64,000 nucleotides of DNA from NCBI GenBank assembly GCA_015179125.1, contig WHVA01000032.1:124001-188000 (forward strand). The letters run 5' to 3'. Of the stretch, positions 33,340 to 45,562 are shown one piece after another (within the stretch, counting starts at the first letter, position 1; every line of letters begins with the position of its first letter). Origin of the DNA: Gautieria morchelliformis. Its lineage: Eukaryota; Basidiomycota; Agaricomycetes; Gomphales; Gomphaceae. The translations under genes and the position numbers were made by a program. A model generated the notes under the pieces. It did no database searches, had not been told where the DNA came from, and worked only from the letters and a program-made list of their open reading frames with translations.

Positions 33340-33542
33340 TGTAAATAACCTATTTCCATAGTAGCTTATGTAATACCAGTGGGCCCCTTAGGGACCCACT
33401 GTATAGTTCATGTGTGGGAACTGCCCGGCGGTCCCCATCGAATCTTACCTTACACTGTCACTACGTAGCATCCAGAATACCACACCTTGGTTAAGTTCTG
33501 TCTGCCCTTGTGACACAAGGCTCTAAGATCAACATCTTTACA
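33340..33542 (+). repeat. 3' LTR of element B
   Basis: 203 bp, beginning TGTAAATAACC directly after the purine tract GAGGGGGAGGG and ending CATCTTTACA. It is the reverse complement of the 21365-21577 type. No matching 5' LTR is present. Confidence 0.85.
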
Positions 33543-36317
33543 CCAGCAGACCAGCTGCAGGGTAGGGGCTACCGTGCATGGAAGCCATCCGCATATGTCC
33601 ACGGGATCACTGAGGGTACTGGCAGCAGCACAGGACATGCGAATGCACCCGTGTACCCTCGAGGCCTACCCATGCCCACTGAGAACTTGGCCCTAGCAGC
33701 CCTGGTAGAGCTAGGGGAGGGCACCGGGACTAGGGGGGAGACGTTCTCAATAGCAGCCCAGTGCTATACTGTGAGATATAGACGATACTGTCAATAAGGT
33801 CACTTCAGCTGTCTTTTCATGTTTGTGAAAGCTTATTGCTGTTCTCTCATCCATAGTCATTTTAAGCTCATTTAACCTCCACTCACTATGCACACCTGCT
33901 TCATTCAGCAGTATGCAAACTGTCCATTAAGTATCACTTCCATGTCTCACCCATAGCTACTGGGCAGCTGATTAGTCCATTATAAACATTCTTGATTACT
34001 AATACATTTTATGTTTATAGTTAGATAATTCAGAATAGATACTATTCTGAACTCAGGGAGTAGTGGTGCATGTTGTGCACCCCTTGTACAGGGTATATGC
34101 ACAGGCTGACAAAGCTCAGTGGGTGTCCGGCAGCATGCGAGGCTGTCAGTCACATGACTGGGTTGACAAGGAGACAGGGAAGAACAGAGGAATGGTGGAC
34201 CCGAAGCACCGCTTTTGGGTCAGTGTAGAGTAACCAATAGTAGTAGATGCTCAATGATGAACTAGAGAAAACTATCTAGAACTTAGCTCTATAGCAATCA
34301 AACATGCATATAGGTGCTTCAGGGGTGAAACAGTATTTTTCTGGATGATTTTATCATACATTTGATAGTAGCTACTTATACTAAAAAGTCAGTAACTACT
34401 AGGATTCAAAATAGTGGGAAAATGGGTCAAGATAGTGAGTTTTGATATAGGAAATGCTCCACAGGCTGTATGCAGCTGTGGAGCAGGAATAGAGTTGTGG
34501 ATAGTGGATCACTATCCATGCAGGGACCTGGGGATGATGTACAAAGACCCTGCCTACATGAAACATAGCTCATAGTCAGTGGGACTAGTCAGGGGAATTG
34601 AATAGAAAATAAATATTTATATGTCCTGTGCTGCATGTATGCAGCACACTTGGCAAGGCAGTTGCCATCTCTGTACCTCTCTCCTGAGGTAGCCACTTGG
34701 CATGTCCCTCTATGGGTATCTTCTGTGATTCCCATCATGTCTGAGGTCTCCATACAGACTTCCATGTCCCGTAGTATTTTATCTTCTAACTCGGCACCCA
34801 GGTGCCAGCTTTCCAAGGCATGCACCAATTTTGGTGCAGCACATCGATTTATAGACCAATACCCTGGCTTGAGTAAGCCATTAGTTATATATCAAACCAA
34901 TAGAACTGGTCCATTCCATTTATTTTAACAATACACGCCAGTCGTGCAGCCACACCCACAGCTCATTCTCTCACTGCTCTCAATTACTGTTGACCCTCCT
35001 TCTCCCCCCTCCTTTTGCCATGGCCACTCCTCCTTCTCTCACTGCCATTGAACTTCCTCCCAGACCAGTATGTCTTGGCTCCTGCTTTTTCCTCACCACT
35101 ACTAGCCCCATCATCTGTTGGCCCTGCATCCACATGGGTGTTTGTATTGTTAAGAAGCATTCACACCACACCCTGCCTGCCTTTCATCCAGCATCGAGCC
35201 CGTGGGCTGGGAGTCACCGCAGGATAGGAGGCATGCAGCTCCCAAGGTGTTTTGTCTCGATGTGCTCTTCACTAGCTCACCTCTCCATTGTTTCACATTT
35301 GTAGCTGCAGTTATTTCTATTGTATATGTGCTTTGTCTATTATGTATCTCAGCTGCATACCTCCTAGGAGTATTGTTCTGCCCCATGGCCTCTTTCCCAT
35401 TCACTGATACCTAACATGCCTTCAGTATAAGTAGCCTGCATTCATATGTATATTCCCTAGTTCAATTATCATATGTCTACCTTGTGCACTACCTTGCCAC
35501 ATCAGGATCATTGTCCTGATTCTCCCCTTCTAGACTGCTACCTCTTAGAAAGGACTGGGACTTCACTCATGAGTCTTTGCCTCTCATCTTCACTGATGAC
35601 ACTTGTCGCACAGATCATGCTAGATACCAAGTCAGCTAAACCTGAGCCCAACAAAACCACACTTACCTCAGGTCCAGACTGGTCCTCCGGCACTTCCATT
35701 GGTTTCCATTTTGCTGGGCCTGCAGACCTCAGCTTGGGCTTTGCCCCTGGCACTCGCCTGTGCTTGGAATGACCATAACATCATGAAGCCTCTGAAGCAT
35801 GTTTGCGCTCACCTGCACTGCACTACAACTGAGGGTACCATGTCTGCTACATGTTAATTAGGTGAAGTGGTTTTTGGCAACTGCACCCTTGTATCTCACT
35901 TCTGCCAAAACCTAATAATCTGTCTAACCCATTGCACCAACTTCGTGGAAGGTGGGTACAAGGACTAGCTGAGAGCGAGATCTTACCTGTTTGTTATGTG
36001 GAAATGCACTTTGATTGAGCCCCTCCTCATATTTTCTGAACTAAATCACTGGGATGATCTAAGCTGCGGTTCCTTGTCTTCCTTCCTCCATCACTTCGCT
36101 TCTGGCTGCATCCTGGATTCATGATCTGAAGTTGGTATACAAGGCAAAATCGAACTCTGTGCGATGGGCAGCAAAGAAGTGAGCAATGTTTCTCCAAATC
36201 TTGAACTGTCGTTCAAATACATTCTGAACTAAGTGCGCACATTGTGGTATTCTTCCAGATTTGGTTTTCCAAGGTAGTCCAGCTTGCAAATTAATTTTTA
36301 AAAATTCTCAAGAGTGC
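33543..36317. other. non-coding DNA with scattered hairpins and old LTR remnants
   Basis: No gene recognised. 34029-34880 contains at least seven short perfect hairpins (see the separate entry). 34980-35560 is distantly similar to the Gypsy-2 LTR (shared CATATGTATATTCCC and CAATTATCATA words). 35745-35890 recurs in direct orientation at about 44065-44195, on the other side of Gypsy-2. Confidence 0.5.
34029..34880. repeat. run of seven short hairpins
   Basis: Perfect arms at 34029-34038/34042-34051, 34065-34070/34076-34081, 34499-34506/34510-34517, 34627-34635/34640-34648, 34793-34798/34801-34806, 34821-34828/34831-34838 and 34865-34870/34875-34880, all with loops of 9 nt or less. It resembles, less densely, the chain in element C. 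Confidence 0.6.
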
Positions 36318-36322
36318 CACAT

Positions 36323-37354
36323 TGTCATGACCAGTTTATTTCTCCTACCCCACTACCTGTATGTTCCCCCTCGTCACTCCCTAGCATCTTCGCCAGAGTT
36401 CGCTGCACCTACAGACCACTTCCCCTCTACATCCACCCTACCCGCTGTTCTCCCCATTCTCCGAACTGCTATTCGCTGCTCGCGCATTTCGTCAGCAGGC
36501 ACACCATTGAATATGATCGATACCATTCACCCAGCATGATGGCTCATCATAAACCCCATCATCTTCTTAATCCAACCCCATTGGGTGTTCGTATGGCCAA
36601 GGTGTGATCGCAGGACGTCTCTTCCATAGGTCGTGTGGGATCAACCCAGTAAACGGAGAGTCCGTGCAGGGTAGCATGTATGCAGGTCCCAAGACATGGT
36701 TTTGTCCATAAATGCCTTCGCTCCCTTTATTCTCCATCATTTCATGTTCTCATTCTCCCCTCACTCTACTGTATGTTTATTCCATCTACCTAGTATCATG
36801 ACCGTGCACCCCTATCCAACCCTGACTTGTGACGGCCTCTTTCCTATTCGCTGATACCTTACGAGCATTCGATATAAGTAGTTTACATTCGCATGTATAT
36901 TCCCCAGTTCAATTATCATACATCGTTCATCTTGTGCAGCTTTGACCTCGCCGTGGTCATCATCCTAAGCCTTCTCTTGGAGATTTCCATCTTCAACTAG
37001 CAGAGGACTTAGGCACCACTGGTGAGTTCTCATACTTTATCTTCATTACCTTAGCCTTCGAACCATTTTCTGTGCTGTTGGCAAAGGGCTCCGAAGGAGC
37101 ACCTTCACCAGCGAAGGGATTGTCGAGACTTAGACAGCCCTTCCGTGAGACCTTTCATGTTACATCGTCAAGAACCACGGGCTCTTTCGCTACGACTGTA
37201 GATAGGGCGAGCCCCATTTAGGCAAACCCTCTTACCTTGTGAACATTCATTGGTTCACCTATTCGCCGAACGGCATACTTATTCGCACAAGTTATTCGGA
37301 TATTCACTGTGTTCACTAATACACGATATTAATGCTTGAAAACCAATCTTGACA
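36323..37354 (+). repeat. 5' LTR of Gypsy-2
   Basis: 1032 bp, same length as the 3' LTR. Most differences between the two that I compared are C/T or G/A changes at CpG sites. Pieces of this LTR also occur at 29287-31205, and distant relatives at about 34980-35560 and 44890-45180. Confidence 0.9.
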
Positions 37355-37439
37355 GTATAATTGAACTAACAGCTACAGTCAAAGCATTCATTCTATCCAT
37401 TCACCATTTTTTTCACGCACACTCTAGGCCACACCTATT

Positions 37440-37720
37440 CGCGGGACAGCCTCACCGTTTCAAAGGTCGCCTCCCCCCACACCGAACGTTCCCTAGACTC
37501 CCCCCCCACTTGGCAGGCCTTCCTTATTCCCCTTTGTGGGACAACCTCTCTTCCAACACTCCTCTCTACAGATTCTCGCCTTGCCTGGCGGGCCTGAGCC
37601 TCGTTTATTCGTGGGACAGCCTTACCCTTCCATGGGTCGCCCTTCCCCGTACCAATCCTTCGCACAGCTTTCTGCCCTACTTGGCGGACCTGGATCATCT
37701 CTCCTACTAGACTCATTCTC
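37440..37720 (+). repeat. degenerate tandem repeats at the start of Gypsy-2 pol
   Basis: Roughly three copies of a unit of about 90 bp, marked by GGGACA(G/A)CCT and GGC(A/G)GGCCT/GGCGGACCT words. Translated, they give repeated Pro/Leu-rich blocks in all three frames. This sits where gag would be expected and may be what is left of it, or a local expansion. Confidence 0.55.
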
Positions 37721-40700
37721 CTCAACTCTTGCTGATAAACATCCTATGCCTCCGAATACCATTCCGATTGACTCTGTACCACCAGCGTGTCTATTCGCCT
37801 CTATTAGCTCCCAATCCGATTCATCCTTCATCATCCATGTACACCTTCCCGGTCTCTCTAACTCAATCCCTACTCTCATTGACTCTGGTGCCACTTCCAA
37901 TTTCATTGATAGCTCCTTTTCCTCTCATCCTGGTTTCGTATGTACATCACTCCGTTCGCCAATCGCTCTCTCTCTTTTTGACGGAAAGCCAGCCACTGCT
38001 GGTTTCATTCACGAATATCTAGATACTAGTCTCACTTTCAGCGACTCCTCTTCGCAGGACATTTCGCTACTTGTCACAAAGTTACACCCTTCAGCCGTGA
38101 TCGTTCTTGGGCTTCCGTGGCTTCGCTCTACGAAACCCACAATCAATTGGGGCTCCCTCTCAATTACCTTTCCTTCCGGCACCAGCTTCATGCTCCCATC
38201 CATGACAGTCGCTATGGCCTGTACGATGATTTCCCCGCCGACTATCTTCGACAGTATCCCCGAACTCCACACTGCGTCGATGATATCGCCACCGCCAGTT
38301 CCTGGTTCGCATCTGTCCCCGCCATCCTTGGGTTATATCCCAAACATGGCGATTGGACCACTCTCCTACATCCCGGTCCTTCCACTGGACGTCGCTTCTT
38401 CGCCCGCTCCTATTCCGAATCTTTCTGGTTACGAACAGACGTTCGACATGGATGGCGAACCCTTACTTCTCTCAACCAAGCCAATCGAGAATCACTCCTC
38501 TGAGTCCTCTATACCACTCCCTAACGATTTCATTCGTCCATTTTCAGCCATGAAAGAACCCATAATAGAAACCAAACCTATTCGACCAAAAACAGAGCCT
38601 ACTCCGAGTCATTTTCGTTCCTGTACACCATGTACAGGATTACTGATCGATGACCACCTCCCATTCCATTCTTCACCTCCTGATCCACCTCCGACGAGGA
38701 GGGTAACACCGCATATAGCCCTAATCAGCGCAGCCGCCTTCAAGCTAATCATGAAACTTGGTGAAGAAGAAACCTTCATGTTAAACATGCACCCTTCCAT
38801 CCCTGAGCCCAGTTCGCTTCGCGCTGTTGGCAACGCCCCAGCCCTGACCACCCTACTCCACGAAAACCCTCTACCGAAGGACGAGCTAGAAATGTTCAGG
38901 GCTGTGGTACCAGAGGAGTACCACGACTTCTTCGATATCTTCTCACGTGCTAAAGCCAAAGACCTGCCCCCACATCGACCTTATGACCACACCATCGAAA
39001 TCGAAAACGATGGCACACCACCTCACGGCCCCATATACCCACTCTCAAACAGCGAATTAGAGGCCCTCCGCGAATATCTCGAAGACATGCTTGGCAAGGG
39101 ATTTATCCGCTCCTCCCAATCACCCGGTGGCGCCCCCATTGTCTTCGCGAAAAAGAAGGATGGTACACTGCGAATGTGTGTGGACTACCGAGGGCTGAAT
39201 CGTATCACACGAAAGAACAAGTACCCTATCCCACTGATTCCGAGCCTTATTGACCAACTCAAAAGTGCGAACGTCTATACCAAATTCGACCTTCGTGCCG
39301 GGTTCAATAATGTTCGGCTCGCCTCTGGCCAAGAGTGGAAGACAGCCTTCCGAACACGATATGGGTCCTTCGAATATCTCGTCATGCCGTTCAGGTTAAC
39401 GAATTCTCCGGCAACGTTCCAACACTTCATGAATGACATCTTCCAAGACATGGCTGACGTCTCCATTGTAGTCTACCTCAACGACATCCTTATCTTCTCC
39501 AAGAACAAGGAAGACCGCTTAGAGCATGTCTGAATGGTCCTCGCCCGTCTTCGAAAACACAACCTCTTCATAAAGCCCGAGAAGTGCCTTTTCCACTCAA
39601 ACTGGGTTGAGTTTCTCGGATTCATCATCTCTCCTGCTGGGGTCTCTATGGACATCGAAAAGACAGCTGCCATCACAAAGTGGCCTGCACCGATGAATGT
39701 TCGCAAAATCCAATCATTCCTAGGCTTTGCAAACTTCTACAGGAGATTCATCATTTCATTCTCCGACATCGTCCTGCCACTCACTTGCCTGACCAGGAAG
39801 GATACTCCATTCGCCTGGGACGCGGAGCAACAGGAGGCTTTCGAAGCACTCAAGGCCGCGTTCTCACAGGCCCCAGTCCTCATCCACTTCGACCCGAATA
39901 ACCCGATCGTCATCGAAACGGACGCCTCCGACTACGCCATCGCCACCATCATCTCCCAGATCACCCCCTCCAATGGTGATATCCACCCGATCGCCTTTTA
40001 TTCGCGAGGAATGGCGCCTGCCGAAATGAACTACGAGATGTATGACAAAGAACTGCTTGCCATCTTTTGTGCCTTCAAGCAATGGCGAAACTACCCCGAA
40101 GGGGCATCCCACATCATCCTCGTCCTTTCCGACCACAAGAATCTTGAGTACTTCGCAACTACGAAACAGCTGACCCGACGACAGGTCCGTTGGTCCAAAC
40201 AACTGTCAGGGTTCAACTATATCATTCGCTACCGAGCTGGGCGACTTGGCACAAAGCCGGATGCATTGACCCATCGGGGCGACATGTACCCAAAAAGGGG
40301 GGATGGTGCTTACGCATTGGCGAATCCCCACAACTTCCAGTCGATGTTTAAGACCGGGCAACTCATTTGTGCCATCATCCTTGACTCTGCATCACTGTTG
40401 ACATCCATCCAACAGGGCCAGTTGACCGATCCCTTGTCCTCAGCCCAGATTACTCGTCTTCAGTCTCAGTCATTGGTGATCACCCCTTCGAATGTGAAGT
40501 CAGACCCCTGGTCACTTGGAGAGGATGGAAAAAGGCTGTTATACAAACAGCGAACGTATGTCCCCGATCATAATGATATTCGTCTGGACATCCTTCGCTC
40601 GCTGCATGATCATCAGTTAGCAGGCCACCCAGGGATCAGCAAAACGATGAAAAACATTCGGAGACAGTATCATTGGCCGAACATGTCCACCTTTGTCACC

Positions 40701-41867
40701 AACTATATTGGCTCCTGTTCCAAGTGTCGCCACGCTAAATCCATTCATCACAAACCCTTCGGTCCACTTCGCTTTCTACCCATCAGCCACCGACCTTGGG
40801 ATTCGATCTCCATGGACTTCATCGAAGGGCTCCCACCGTTGGATGGGCACGATATGATCCTTGTCATTGTCGACAGGCTAACGAAGATGGCCCTGTTCAT
40901 TCCAACATTCTCAGACATCGATTCAGGAGACATCGCCATGCTCTTCCTTCGACACGTATTCGCTAAACACGGTAGCCCCAGCGACATCATCTCCGATCGA
41001 GGGAAGCACTTCACATCCCGATTCTGGACCTCTCTCTGCGAAATCCTCGGCATCAAAGGCAACCTTTCTACAGCATATCACCCTCAAACCGATGGACAGA
41101 CTGAACGAGTAAACCAAATCCTCGAGCAATATCTTCGAGTCTATATCAACTACCAGCAGGACGATTGGGTCGACCTCTTGCCTCTCGCCGAATTCGCTTA
41201 CAACAACACAGCCCATTCGGCGACTCAGGTCACACCCTTCTTCGCCAACAAAGGTTTCCATCCAAAGCTCGAAGTATCGCTCACTTCGGTCGCTTCCGAG
41301 GACGCCTATCGCCAGTCGGCAGACCTCAAGGACCTTCACCAATACCTTCAAGATCAAATCAAGAAATCAATTATCCAGTACACTTCGGCCACAACCACTC
41401 GCCGCATTCCAATCCCTGACTTTCAGGTCGGCAACAGAGTATGGCTCGACTTGCGAAATATTCGCACGAAACGACCTTCGAAGAAACTCGACCACCGAAG
41501 ACTTGGCCCATATCCTATCACGGCTAAAATATCTTCTCATGCGTTTCGCTTAGGCTTACCACTGGACCTTCGCCAGATCCACCCTGTGTTTCATGTATCC
41601 CTTCTCGAACCCGCCACGACATCTACCATCCCAGGTCGATACGCAGACCCCCCACCACCTATTGAAATTGACTCCGCGGACGAATACGAGATCACGAAGA
41701 TCCTCGATAGTCGCATTCGCCGGAAGCGATTGGAATATCTAGTGGAGTGGAAGGGATACGAACACACTCCCGATGCTACGTCTTGGGAACCCTCTTCGAA
41801 TGTTACTAATTCTGCTCGCAGACTCGCCGAATTCCATGCGAAGTGCCCCCAGAAACCCAAGGCTTAG
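37536..41867 (+). pseudogene. pol: Gypsy-2 pol: protease, RT (mutant), RNase H, integrase, chromodomain
   Basis: One frame of about 1440 codons with a single stop (TGA 39531-39533). Protease: PTLIDSGATSNFID. RT: KYPIPLIPSLIDQL and the catalytic box VVYLNDILIF, where the family has YxDD, so the first Asp is Asn. RNase H: IVIETDASDYAIATIISQ. Integrase: HHCC finger (CSKCRHAK), Asp in SMDFIEGLPP, Asp in IISDRGKHF, Glu in DGQTERVNQ. Chromodomain: ITKILDSRIRRKRLEYLVEW. Downstream of the stop the reading is intact to the end at 41867. The stop (CGA to TGA) and the Asn (GAC to AAC after C) are both CpG-type changes. Confidence 0.95.
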
Positions 41868-42243
41868 ACGTCTACCGAACCCCAAGAAAACGATACTCTG
41901 TTCACATTCTACCTATAGATTCAACTCCCTTAATTAATCTCCTCCCAATCCTCACCCAACTCCTTTCGACTCATTCTATGCCTGCACCCGACGCCTCTTC
42001 GGATGCTCCAAGCTCCCCATCAACCCCTTCACTCCCCCCTCGATGGCTCGTAAGGGTACTTGCGGGTTGCACATCATACTTGGCCATCGTCCTGACCATA
42101 CCCCTGGCTATCCTTGCCCTCCTACCTTCGCCATCAGGGGCAAAGCAGATGCGCAGTCGCCTCACCCTGACAGGCTCTACAGCTTTCGCCAACCCAGGCA
42201 TACCCCCGGCCAACTGCGAACCAGAGCAGGTTTGCCGAGTAAA

Positions 42244-42709
42244 TCACCGAGTTAGCATGGATGTCACAAGAATACAGGAGAAAACCGTACCTTCTGGGTC
42301 CTCTCTAGTCACCTCCCTTTCTTCGCACCCCTTCGACGTCAACGTAAAAATCGGAGCCAGGGTCGAATTAATATCCGCTTCTATGGGTACCAATTCCAAC
42401 GTCGATACCGAGCTCTCCAACCACACCCTCATGTTCTGAATCTCCGCCGCCAGCTCATCTACTTCGGACTGTCTCTCAAACGTGTGGTCGATCACCTCCT
42501 CGGCCTCTAGCATTTTCCGAAGCTCCTCCTAGACCTCATCATTAAGTGAACGAAAGCTAACAAAGAAACAGGCCGGTACTCGCTTGGACCCCTGCCGCAT
42601 CGACCAACCACTGCTCCACATCCCCTCACGACTCTCCCCGAAGCTCCGGCCTAACCCTCAACACAACCAGCGACCGATCAAGGAGAGCTGAGAACCCAGG
42701 TGTCGTCAT
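42244..42709 (-). pseudogene. antisense coiled-coil ORF behind pol of Gypsy-2
   Basis: On the strand opposite pol, an ATG at 42709 opens MTTPGFSALLDRSLVVLRVR, followed after an in-frame TGA by GDVEQWLVDAAGVQAST. After a short non-coding gap that may be an intron, a protein-like coiled coil follows (EELRKMLEAEEVIDHTFERQ), then SEVDELAAEIQNMRVWLESS and a Ser/Thr/Ile-rich end, stopping at 42244. The plus-strand ORF over the same DNA (41843-42439) is less protein-like. Gypsy elements normally carry nothing here. It is either an accessory antisense gene or a captured host piece; the exon joint is not resolved. Confidence 0.5.
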
Positions 42710-42921
42710 AAGAACAGTACTCTCGGCTGGGGTGCTTAGTTGGGCCCCATAACCCCGTTCCGCGCCGCGTTTTTAAACAGAAAAAGAAGTCGTGCACGGA
42801 CCACGCAGCTACGCAGGGCCCAGGCTTCAGAGATCCCATCGGGGGACCCATTACATCTTTAACGGTTCCGCCCCACCATAGGATGCAGCGTTGTTGGACT
42901 CCAAAGCTAAGAGGGGGGTAC

Positions 42922-43953
42922 TGTCACGACCGGTTTATTTCTCCTACCGCGCTACCTCTATGTTCCCCCTCGTCACTCTCTAGCATCTTCGCCAGAGTTC
43001 ACTGCACCTGCAGACCACTTCCCCTCTACATCCACCCTACCCACTGTTCGCCCCATTCTCCGAACCGCTATTCGCTGCTCGCACATTTTGTCAGCAGGCA
43101 CGCCATTGAATATGATCGATACCATTCACCCAGCATGATGGCTCATCATAAACCCCATCATCTTCTTAATCCAACCCCATTGGGTGTTCGTATGGCCAAG
43201 GTGTGATCGCAGGACGTCTCTTCCATAGGTCGTGTGGGATCAACCCAGTAAACGGAGAGTCCATGCAGGGTAGCATGTATGCAGGTCCCAAGACATGGTT
43301 TTGTCCATAAATGCCTTCGCTCCCTTTATTCTCCATCATTTCATGTTCTCATTCTCCCCTCACTCTATTGTATGTTTATTCCATCTACCTAGTATGATGA
43401 CCGCACACCCCTATCCAACCCTGACTTGTGACAGCCTCTTTCCTATTCGCTGATACCTTACAAGCATTCGATATAAGTAGTTTACATTCGCATGTATATT
43501 CCCCAGTTCAATTATCATACGTCATTCATCTTGTGCAGCTTTGACCTCGCCATGGTCATCATCCTAAGCCTTCTCTTGGAGATTTCCATCTTCGACTAGC
43601 AGAGGACTTAGGCGCCACTGGTGAGTTCTCATACTTTATCTTCGTTACCTTAGCCTTCGAACCATTTTTTGTGCTGTTGGCGAAGGGCTCCGAAGGAGCA
43701 CCTTCGCCAGCGAAGGGATTGTCGAGACTTAGACAGCCCTTCCGTGAGACCTTGCACATTACATCGCCAAGAACCACGGGCTATTTCGCTATGACTGTAG
43801 ATAGGGCGAGCCCCGTTTAGGCAAACCCTCTTACCTTGTGAACATTCATTGGTTCACCTATTCGCCGAACGGCATACTTATTCGCACAAGTTATTTGGGT
43901 ATTCGCTGTGTTCACTAATACACAATATTAATGCTTGAAAACCAATCTTGACA
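42922..43953 (+). repeat. 3' LTR of Gypsy-2
   Basis: 1032 bp, beginning TGTCACGACC after the purine tract and ending CTTGACA next to the duplicated target CACAT. Confidence 0.9.
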
Positions 43954-43958
43954 CACAT

Positions 43959-45562
43959 GCCATAGACTGCTGTAGAGTACCTCACATATAGGGCTATACT
44001 TCCACAATTTATTTATACATTAGGACTTGTCTGGCCCAATCTCCCAAGCTGGGTTGCTCTCCCAATGGCCACGCTTGGCCCCTGGCGCTCGCCTGTGCAT
44101 GTTTTCATTCATCTCCACTGCACTACAGCTGAGGGTACTGTGTCTGCTACATGTTAATTAGGTGAAGTGGTTTTTGGCAACCGCACCCTTCCAAGGTGGC
44201 ACAGGAAACTGCAGTTGCTCTAGCCTCAACTTGGAAGCAAAGCTTTCCAGGAACTTGAGGACTTGACTAGCTGTAAATCGGCAACTGATATCATGTGTTG
44301 TCATTAGATCCATTAGCACCTTCAGAGCCACACTGTGCTGTTGGTGAGGGCCTCCAAAGGAGAACCTTTGCCAATGAAAGGATCGTTCATCCTGGAATGG
44401 CCTTTCCACACAATCTCACATTTTACATCATCAAGCTACATGAGCTATTTGCTTCGACTCTAGGTTAGGGTCCCTACATTTGATGCCATTCACTGAACCA
44501 CATCCTTCACCGCACAAGGCATTTGGGAATTCACTGTGTTCATGCATCCATGATTCACTGACACATGACACTAAACACCCAACTTCCGCTTTCTTCGGAA
44601 CATACTTAGTAGTACAACATTACATGTTGCATCAGCTCTTTGTATAAAAACCTCCTCATGTATGCTCTTGATTCTGCAATCAGACAATCACCTTCGATAT
44701 GTGATTTCCTTCACTCTATCTCCTGTTCTTAGCACAGCTAGTATTGCAGAACCTCTGTCTTTCCACCTTCCACCTTCCGACTTAATTTCCGACCTTTGAC
44801 TTACTTCAATACTTTCCGACTTCTGACTTCTGATCCAAAATACTTAGGACAACAGTTTATCAGGGGTGCAACACATAAGTTGAATCCATTGTCCTTTCTA
44901 GTTCCAACTTCCAGAATCTTGATATATAACACATGTGAATGGCATGTAAGGTATCAGTGAATGGGAGAGAAGCTGTGATGGGTCAGAGCAATACAGGAGG
45001 TGTGGAGCTGAGATACATAATAGACAAGACATACATACAATAGAAATAACTGCTGATATGAATGTGGAACAATGGAGAGGTGAGCTAACAAAGAGCACAT
45101 CAAGACAATATGCCTTGGGACCTGAATGCCTCCTATCCTATGCTGACTCCCAGACAATGGACTCAATCCTACATGCCTCACACATTACATTGTTGAGCTG
45201 TAGATTAGGGTCCTTACCTGCACCACCCTAGGGGGATGGTTGTAACTGTCATATATATGTATATATAACTTAGCTCATATATATTTCATAAAATATATCA
45301 CAATTGAGGCAGGTGCCAGAACCTGTAAGACATGCTTAATCCTAGCCCCAAAGTTCTTTCTCACAGTCTGCTGCTCCCCCAGGAAAGGGTGTATACCCTA
45401 TTGTCTAAACATCAATAGTTGCATATCTTTGTACTATACATGCATATTATTTTAAACATACCTTCTAATCAGATCTCTCAACCATATATAATAATATAGT
45501 ACAGGTATTGTCCATACTTGTTTCTATATTCTGTGATTGTACATCTAACATGTTTCATATAT
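43959..45562. other. non-coding DNA with old repeats
   Basis: 44065-44195 repeats 35745-35890 in direct orientation. 44890-45180 is a reverse-oriented, diverged relative of the Gypsy-2 LTR and of 34980-35560. 45240-45560 is AT-rich. A minus frame at 44158-44409 is protein-like in part but has no clear ends. No gene is called. Confidence 0.45.

Larger units (their letters stand above)
29041..33542 (+). mobile_element. element B: inverted second copy of the A-type 3' half
   Basis: The plus-strand order is ORF3 start (ATG at 29073), a nested LTR cluster, the rest of ORF3 (31206 to about 32795), a foldback MITE, the purine tract GAGGGGGAGGG and a 203 bp 3' LTR (33340-33542). It is the mirror image of element A, with Copia sequence between them. 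Compared with A it has lost many CpG sites to TpG/CpA. Confidence 0.75.
36323..43953 (+). mobile_element. Gypsy-2: complete chromodomain Gypsy element, gag lost
   Basis: The two LTRs are 1032 bp each (36323-37354, 42922-43953), begin TGTCA and end TTGACA. The flanking duplication CACAT is perfect (36318-36322 and 43954-43958), and the purine tract AAGAGGGGGGTAC precedes the 3' LTR. The interior carries protease-RT-RNase H-integrase-chromodomain in one frame, broken by a single stop. No gag-like domain or zinc knuckle is present; only about 180 bp separate the 5' LTR from the pol frame. A coiled-coil ORF lies antisense behind pol. Confidence 0.95.

Noticed and set aside
35538..35753. Minus ORF with protein-like composition (ends MSEVPVLSKR on the N-terminal side of a stop)
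   Set aside because: No start context, no homologue recognised, and it lies in repeat-derived DNA.
42883..43206. ORF over the start of the Gypsy-2 3' LTR (also 36314-36607)
   Set aside because: It is the LTR itself; the same frame occurs in both LTRs and in solo pieces without coding signs.
44158..44409. Minus frame with a helix resembling the end of fungal protein kinases
   Set aside because: Only about 50 residues look coding, with no catalytic motif; the left part is repeat sequence shared with 35745-35890.
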